A stretch of DNA of 64,000 nucleotides, from positions 186,001 through 250,000 of the forward strand of contig NZ_BMRT01000006.1 of NCBI RefSeq assembly GCF_014648775.1, read 5' to 3'. The DNA comes from Streptomyces abikoensis (GTDB lineage: Bacteria; Actinomycetota; Actinomycetes; Streptomycetales; Streptomycetaceae). Both the position numbers and the translations under genes were made by a program. Shown piece by piece: positions 60,255 to 64,000 of the stretch (within the stretch, counting starts at the first letter, position 1; each line of letters starts with the position of its first letter). The notes below the pieces were generated by a model. That model did not search any database, had not been told where the DNA came from, and saw nothing but the letters and a program-made list of their open reading frames with translations.

Positions 60255-60821
60255 GTGGCATCCACGAACGACCTCAAGAACGGCATGGTGCTCAAGCTCG
60301 AAGGCGGCCAGCTCTGGTCCGTCGTCGAGTTCCAGCACGTCAAGCCCGGCAAGGGCCCCGCCTTCGTCCGTACGAAGCTGAAGAACGTGCTCTCCGGCAA
60401 GGTCGTCGACAAGACCTTCAACGCGGGCGTGAAGGTCGACACGGCCACCGTCGACCGCCGCGACATGCAGTTCTCGTACATGGACGGCGACTACTTCGTC
60501 TTCATGGACATGAAGGACTACGACCAGCTGATGATCGACCGGAAGGCCGTCGGCGACGCCGCGAACTTCCTCATCGAGGGCTTCGAGGCCACGGTCGCCA
60601 CCCACGAGGGTGAGGTGCTCTACGTCGAGCTCCCGGCCGCCGTCGAGCTGACCATCGAGCACACCGACCCGGGCGTCCAGGGTGACCGCTCCACCGGTGG
60701 CACCAAGCCGGCGAAGCTCGAGACGGGCTACGAGATCCAGGTCCCGCTGTTCGTCTCCACCGGTGAGAAGATCAAGGTCGACACGCGCACCGGCGATTAC
60801 CTCGGCCGGGTGAACAGCTAA
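60255..60821 (+). CDS. efp: Elongation factor P
   Basis: Rescues ribosomes stalled at polyproline. The 188-residue protein has the three-barrel layout, with KPGKGPAFVRTKLKNVLSG near residue 32 holding the loop whose Lys inserts at the P site. MDMKDYDQLMIDRKAVGDAA and the C-terminal VDTRTGDYLGRVNS follow. GTG 60255. nusB starts two bases after the stop, so the two form an operon. Confidence 0.97.
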   Translation: MASTNDLKNGMVLKLEGGQLWSVVEFQHVKPGKGPAFVRTKLKNVLSGKVVDKTFNAGVKVDTATVDRRDMQFSYMDGDYFVFMDMKDYDQLMIDRKAVGDAANFLIEGFEATVATHEGEVLYVELPAAVELTIEHTDPGVQGDRSTGGTKPAKLETGYEIQVPLFVSTGEKIKVDTRTGDYLGRVNS

Positions 60822-60823
60822 CC

Positions 60824-61258
60824 GTGTCCGCCCGCAGCAAGGCCCGTAAGCGCGCCTTCCAGATCCTCTTCGAGGCGGACCAGCGCGGCTCGTCCGTGGA
60901 GTCGGTCCTCGCGGACTGGATCCGGCATGCCCGGACCGACGACAGGCAGCCGCCGGTCAACCCGTACACGATCCAGCTGGTCGAGGGCTACGCCGAGCGC
61001 GCGGCCCGGATCGACGAACTGATCGCCACCTACGCGATCGACTGGGACCTGGACCGCATGCCGGCCGCGGACCGCGGCATCGTGCGGCTCGGCGCGTACG
61101 AGCTGATCTGGGAGGACGAGACCCCGGACGCCGTGGCGATCGACGAGGCGGTGCAGCTCGCCAAGGAGTTCTCCACCGACGACTCGCCCGCGTTCGTCAA
61201 TGGTCTCCTCGGTCGTTTCAAGGAGCTCAAGCCGAGTCTCCGTCGAGACGCCCACTGA
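60824..61258 (+). CDS. nusB: Transcription antitermination factor NusB
   Basis: Helical antitermination and rRNA factor that pairs with NusE. The 144-residue protein begins SARSKARKRAFQILFEADQR, continues with LVEGYAERAARIDELIATY, DLDRMPAADRGIVRLGAYEL, and VAIDEAVQLAKEFSTDDSPA, and ends FVNGLLGRFKELKPSLRR. GTG 60824 follows efp by two bases. A very strong terminator follows between it and bldD. Confidence 0.96.
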   Translation: MSARSKARKRAFQILFEADQRGSSVESVLADWIRHARTDDRQPPVNPYTIQLVEGYAERAARIDELIATYAIDWDLDRMPAADRGIVRLGAYELIWEDETPDAVAIDEAVQLAKEFSTDDSPAFVNGLLGRFKELKPSLRRDAH

Positions 61259-61263
61259 GACAG

Positions 61264-61315
61264 AAAACCGCCGTGGGGCGGGAAACCGGATGGTTTCCCG
61301 CCCCACGGCGGTTTT
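61264..61315. terminator. Bidirectional 24-bp stem between nusB and bldD
   Basis: A perfect 24-bp inverted repeat (61264-61287 with 61292-61315, loop GGAT), with A-rich left and T-rich right ends, so it can end both convergent genes. Confidence 0.95.
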
Positions 61316-61335
61316 GTCGTCAAGAACGGTGGACG

Positions 61336-61836
61336 TTACGCGTCCTCGTGCTGAACGGCGCGGCGGGCGTCCGCGTCGAGCACGCCCCAGCTGATCAGCT
61401 GCTCGGTGAGCACCGAGGGCGACTGGTCGTAGATCACGGCAAGGGTGCGCAGATCGTCCTGGCGGATGGAGAGGACCTTGCCGTTGTAGTCACCACGCTG
61501 GCTCTGGATGGTGGCCGCGTAACGCTGGAGCGGGCCCGCCTTCTCGGCCGGGACGTGGGCGAGGCGCTCCAGGTCCAGGACCAGCTTCGGCGGGGGCTCG
61601 GCCGCGCCGCCGGGCGTCGTGCCGGGCAGCAGCTCCTGCACGGGCACGCCGTAGAAGTCGGCCAGCTCGGCCAGGCGCTGTACGGTCACGGCACGGTCGC
61701 CGCGCTCGTAAGAACCCACGACAACGGCCTTCCAGCGGCCCTGGGACTTCTCCTCGACACCATGGAGGGAGAGGCCCTGCTGGGTGCGGATGGCGCGGAG
61801 CTTGGCCCCGAGCTGTTTGGCGTATTCGCTGGACAT
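61336..61836 (-). CDS. bldD: Master developmental repressor BldD
   Basis: Represses sporulation genes during vegetative growth when bound to c-di-GMP. The 166-residue protein has an N-terminal HTH (residues 10-65), including QLGAKLRAIRTQQGLSLHGV and VGSYERGDRAVTVQRLAEL. The C-terminal c-di-GMP signature is RGD at 114-116 with RQDD at 125-128, matching the published numbering. ATG 61836. Two BldD boxes lie upstream, predicting autorepression. Confidence 0.98.
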   Translation of the reverse strand: MSSEYAKQLGAKLRAIRTQQGLSLHGVEEKSQGRWKAVVVGSYERGDRAVTVQRLAELADFYGVPVQELLPGTTPGGAAEPPPKLVLDLERLAHVPAEKAGPLQRYAATIQSQRGDYNGKVLSIRQDDLRTLAVIYDQSPSVLTEQLISWGVLDADARRAVQHEDA

Positions 61837-61884
61837 AAAGCTCCCCGGACACTGTATCGATCGCGCGGCCGCACCGCGCGACTG

Positions 61885-61914
61885 GTAACTCACTGTGAGG
61901 TTACGCAGCGTAAT
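61885..61914. promoter_or_regulatory. Two adjacent BldD boxes before bldD
   Basis: GTTACGCAGCGTAAT (61900-61914) fits nTnACnCWGnGTnAn at every position. GTAACTCACTGTGAG (61885-61899) fits with one mismatch. They abut exactly, 48-78 bases before the bldD start, and support autoregulation. Confidence 0.85.
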
Positions 61915-62023
61915 CTCGGTTCGTCAAGCCGAATGGGCACCCCCCTGGGCCGTCAGTGGCTGTGGCTGGAGTTCGTCGTGGGTCCTGGTACGGTGAATCC
62001 TGTAAATCCGACGTCCTTTAATG

Positions 62024-62050
62024 TCCGTCCCGTGAGGCGGAGAAGGAGGT
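62024..62050 (+). promoter_or_regulatory. PyrR-binding-like leader hairpin overlapping pyrR ribosome binding site
   Basis: GTCCCGTGAGGC (62027-62038) matches the PyrR RNA-loop motif GUCC-x-G-x-GAGGC. TCCG/CGGA closes the stem (62024-62027 with 62038-62041), and AAGGAGGT (62043-62050) is next to it. PyrR bound with UMP should block ribosome access, as proposed in mycobacteria. Confidence 0.65.
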
Positions 62051-62059
62051 CCGTTTCGT

Positions 62060-62629
62060 ATGGACGCAATTCCCAGCGCGCGTCCCGTGCTCGAAGCACC
62101 GGACATCGCACGGGTCCTCACCCGTATCGCGCACGAGATCGTCGAACGCGCCAAGGGCGCCGACGACGTCGTACTCCTCGGCATTCCCACCCGCGGTGTC
62201 TTCCTCGCCCGCCGGCTGGCCGCCAAGCTCGAGAGCATCACCGGCTGCAAGACCCCGGTCGGCTCCCTCGACATCACCATGTACCGCGACGATCTGCGGC
62301 TCCGCCCGGCCCGTGCGCTCGCCCGTACCGAGATCCCCGGTGAGGGCATCGACGGCAGGCTCGTCATCCTCGTCGACGACGTGCTCTTCTCCGGCCGCAC
62401 CATCCGCGCCGCCCTCGACGCGATGAACGACCTGGGGCGCCCCCGCGCCGTCCAGCTCGCCGTCCTCGTCGACCGCGGCCACCGCGAGCTGCCGATCCGT
62501 GCCGACTACGTCGGCAAGAACCTCCCCACGTCGCTGCGGGAGACGGTCAAGGTCCACCTGACCGAGGAGGACGGGCGCGACAGCGTGCTCCTCGGCGCGG
62601 GCACGACCACTCCGGCCGACGCGCAGTAG
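62060..62629 (+). CDS. pyrR: Pyrimidine operon regulator PyrR / uracil phosphoribosyltransferase
   Basis: RNA-binding regulator with a phosphoribosyltransferase fold. In the 189-residue chain ARVLTRIAHEIVE-like N-terminal IARVLTRIAHEIVERAKGAD, then VVLLGIPTRGVFLARRLA, RDDLRLRPARALARTEIPG (RNA-binding basic face) and the PRPP loop VILVDDVLFSGRTIRAALDA are visible. ATG 62060 has a strong AAGGAGG. It is the first gene of pyrRBC and divergent from bldD. Confidence 0.97.
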   Translation: MDAIPSARPVLEAPDIARVLTRIAHEIVERAKGADDVVLLGIPTRGVFLARRLAAKLESITGCKTPVGSLDITMYRDDLRLRPARALARTEIPGEGIDGRLVILVDDVLFSGRTIRAALDAMNDLGRPRAVQLAVLVDRGHRELPIRADYVGKNLPTSLRETVKVHLTEEDGRDSVLLGAGTTTPADAQ

Positions 62630-62637
62630 CGAGCCCC

Positions 62638-62662
62638 CACGGACCCGCGGGGCGGGTCCGTG
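62638..62662 (+). terminator. Hairpin between pyrR and pyrB
   Basis: CACGGACCCGC (62638-62648) pairs with GCGGGTCCGTG (62652-62662), loop GGG. It could be a partial terminator or mRNA stabiliser within the operon. Confidence 0.5.
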
Positions 62663-62719
62663 CGCCGCCGCATGCCCGGCTACCGCCCTCCCACACCTCC
62701 CGAACACGGAGAAAACCGG

Positions 62720-63706
62720 ATGAAGCGCCACCTCATCTCGGCCGCCGACCTCACCCGCGACGACGCCGTCCTGATCCTCGACACCGCCGAGGAGATGGCC
62801 CGGGTCGCGGACCGGCCGATCAAGAAGCTGCCCACCCTGCGCGGCCGCACCGTCGTCAACCTCTTCTTCGAGGACTCGACGCGCACCCGCATCTCCTTCG
62901 AGGCCGCCGCCAAGCGGCTCTCCGCGGACGTCATCAACTTCTCCGCCAAGGGCTCCTCGGTCTCCAAGGGCGAGTCCCTCAAGGACACCGCGCTGACCCT
63001 GGAGGCCATGGGCGCCGACGCCGTCGTCATCCGCCACCACGCCTCCGGCGCCCCCTACCGGCTGGCCAACTCCGGCTGGATCGACGGGGCCGTCGTCAAC
63101 GCCGGCGACGGCACCCACGAGCACCCCACCCAGGCCCTGCTGGACGCCTTCACCATGCGCCGCCGCCTGGTCGGCCGGGACGCCGGCCTCGGCAAGGACC
63201 TGTCCGGCCGCCGGATCACGATCGTCGGCGACGTGCTCCACAGCCGGGTGGCCCGCTCCAACGTCCAGCTGCTGCACACGCTCGGCGCCGAGGTCACCCT
63301 GGTCGCCCCGCCCACGCTGGTGCCCGTCGGCGTCGGCAGCTGGCCCTGCGAGGTCTCCTACGACCTCGACGCGGTGCTGCCCAAGTCCGACGCCGTGATG
63401 ATGCTGCGGGTGCAGCGCGAGCGCATGAACGCCGCGTTCTTCCCGACCGAGCGCGAGTACTCGCGCCGCTACGGCCTGGACGGCGACCGTATGGCGAAGA
63501 TGCCCGAGCACGCCATCGTGATGCACCCCGGCCCGATGAACCGCGGCATGGAGATCACCGCCGAGGTCGCCGACTCCGACCGCTGCACCGCCGTCGAGCA
63601 GGTCGCCAACGGCGTCAGCACCCGGATGGCCGTCCTCTACCTGCTCCTGGGCGGCTCCGAGCCCGCCGTCACCACGAACAACGCCCGCACCGAGGAGAAC
63701 AAGTAA
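62720..63706 (+). CDS. pyrB: Aspartate carbamoyltransferase catalytic subunit
   Basis: Joins carbamoyl phosphate and aspartate in pyrimidine synthesis. The 328-residue product shows the carbamoyl-phosphate site FFEDSTRTRISFEAAAKRL, SAKGSSVSKGESLKDT with the 80s loop, and HEHPTQALLDAFTMRR. VMHPGPMNRGMEITAEVADS closes the site. ATG 62720 is chosen. pyrC begins two bases after the stop. No pyrI-like regulatory gene lies next to it, as expected in Streptomyces. Confidence 0.98.
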   Translation: MKRHLISAADLTRDDAVLILDTAEEMARVADRPIKKLPTLRGRTVVNLFFEDSTRTRISFEAAAKRLSADVINFSAKGSSVSKGESLKDTALTLEAMGADAVVIRHHASGAPYRLANSGWIDGAVVNAGDGTHEHPTQALLDAFTMRRRLVGRDAGLGKDLSGRRITIVGDVLHSRVARSNVQLLHTLGAEVTLVAPPTLVPVGVGSWPCEVSYDLDAVLPKSDAVMMLRVQRERMNAAFFPTEREYSRRYGLDGDRMAKMPEHAIVMHPGPMNRGMEITAEVADSDRCTAVEQVANGVSTRMAVLYLLLGGSEPAVTTNNARTEENK

Positions 63707-63708
63707 TC

Positions 63709-64000
63709 ATGTCGAAGATCCTTATCCGCGGTGCGAAGGTCCTGGGCGGCGAGCCGCAGGACGTCCTGATCGACGGCGAGACCATCGCCGAGGTCGGTTC
63801 CGGGCTGAGCGCCGAGGGCGCCACGGTGATCGAGGCCGACGGCAAGGTCCTGCTGCCCGGCCTGGTCGACCTCCACACCCACCTGCGCGAGCCCGGCCGC
63901 GAGGACTCCGAGACCGTCCTGACCGGCACCCGCGCCGCCGCGAGCGGCGGCTACACCGCCGTCTTCGCCATGGCGAACACCTTCCCGGTCGCCGACACCG
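63709..64000 (+). CDS. pyrC: Dihydroorotase, N-terminal part (cut by window end)
   Basis: Cyclises carbamoyl-aspartate to dihydroorotate with zinc. Only about 97 residues are visible. They include SKILIRGAKVLGGEPQDVLI and the first metal motif GLVDLHTHLREPGREDSETV. AMANTFPVADT follows. ATG 63709 is two bases beyond the pyrB stop, so it is co-transcribed. The rest lies outside. Confidence 0.96.
   Translation, partial: MSKILIRGAKVLGGEPQDVLIDGETIAEVGSGLSAEGATVIEADGKVLLPGLVDLHTHLREPGREDSETVLTGTRAAASGGYTAVFAMANTFPVADT

Overview
The window is a stretch of conserved core chromosome from a Streptomyces. Base composition is very GC-rich, start codons are often GTG or TTG, and the gene order matches the Streptomyces core: ssgB, thrS, the pgsA/acyltransferase/pimA set, pdxST, ruvCAB, secDF, apt, rel, hisS, rpsD, alaS, the aro genes, efp, nusB, bldD, pyrRBC. 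The species cannot be fixed by eye.

Layout. Bases 1-9750 hold folate-branch genes (pabB-like and pabC), a double-GNAT acetyltransferase, a DsbA-like protein, small membrane proteins, a CGNR regulator, the sporulation gene ssgB, two identical tRNA-Val(CAC) genes around an SRPBCC gene, a DnaQ-type exonuclease, and a DUF4365 gene coupled to a large unknown gene. Bases 9850-12450 hold thrS and a HIT protein. Bases 12470-16520 are the clearest accessory locus. It encodes a secreted, repeat-rich ALF/coiled-coil protein with a pre-toxin segment and a ParB-like C-terminal tip, followed by an overlapping small gene that is a candidate immunity protein. The toxin gene has two TTA codons near its start. 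Bases 16600-22800 hold two lipoproteins, an unknown membrane protein and an EF-G paralogue. Bases 23058-25803 are the phosphatidylinositol mannoside operon.

Bases 26080-47000 are mainly housekeeping: pdxST, yebC, ruvCAB, yajC/secD/secF, apt, rel, a DUF349 protein, a membrane-anchored cyclophilin-like protein, an MBL hydrolase, hisS, a VKOR-like protein, rarA and a DUF2470 gene. Bases 47240-64000 hold rpsD, two small conserved genes, alaS, ruvX, mltG, the shikimate set aroE-aroC-aroK-aroB-aroQ, a P-loop kinase-like gene, an M24 peptidase homologue, efp, nusB, bldD, pyrR, pyrB and the start of pyrC.

Regulatory signals are readable in several places. PafBC/RecA-NDp-type DNA-damage promoters lie before ruvC and before an apparently leaderless rarA. 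Two adjacent BldD boxes lie before bldD. An IdeR/DmdR-type iron box sits between a DUF2470 gene and rpsD. A PyrR-binding-like loop lies before pyrR, and a sigma-H-like promoter lies before ssgB. Strong palindromic terminators and several dispersed Streptomyces intergenic repeats separate the transcription units.

The strongest candidates for new biology are the ALF/ParB-like toxin with its small partner, the DUF4365 gene pair, and several conserved enzymes whose catalytic residues are replaced (polysaccharide deacetylase, M24 peptidase, EF-G paralogue). All functional statements rest on motif recognition by eye. No database search was run.
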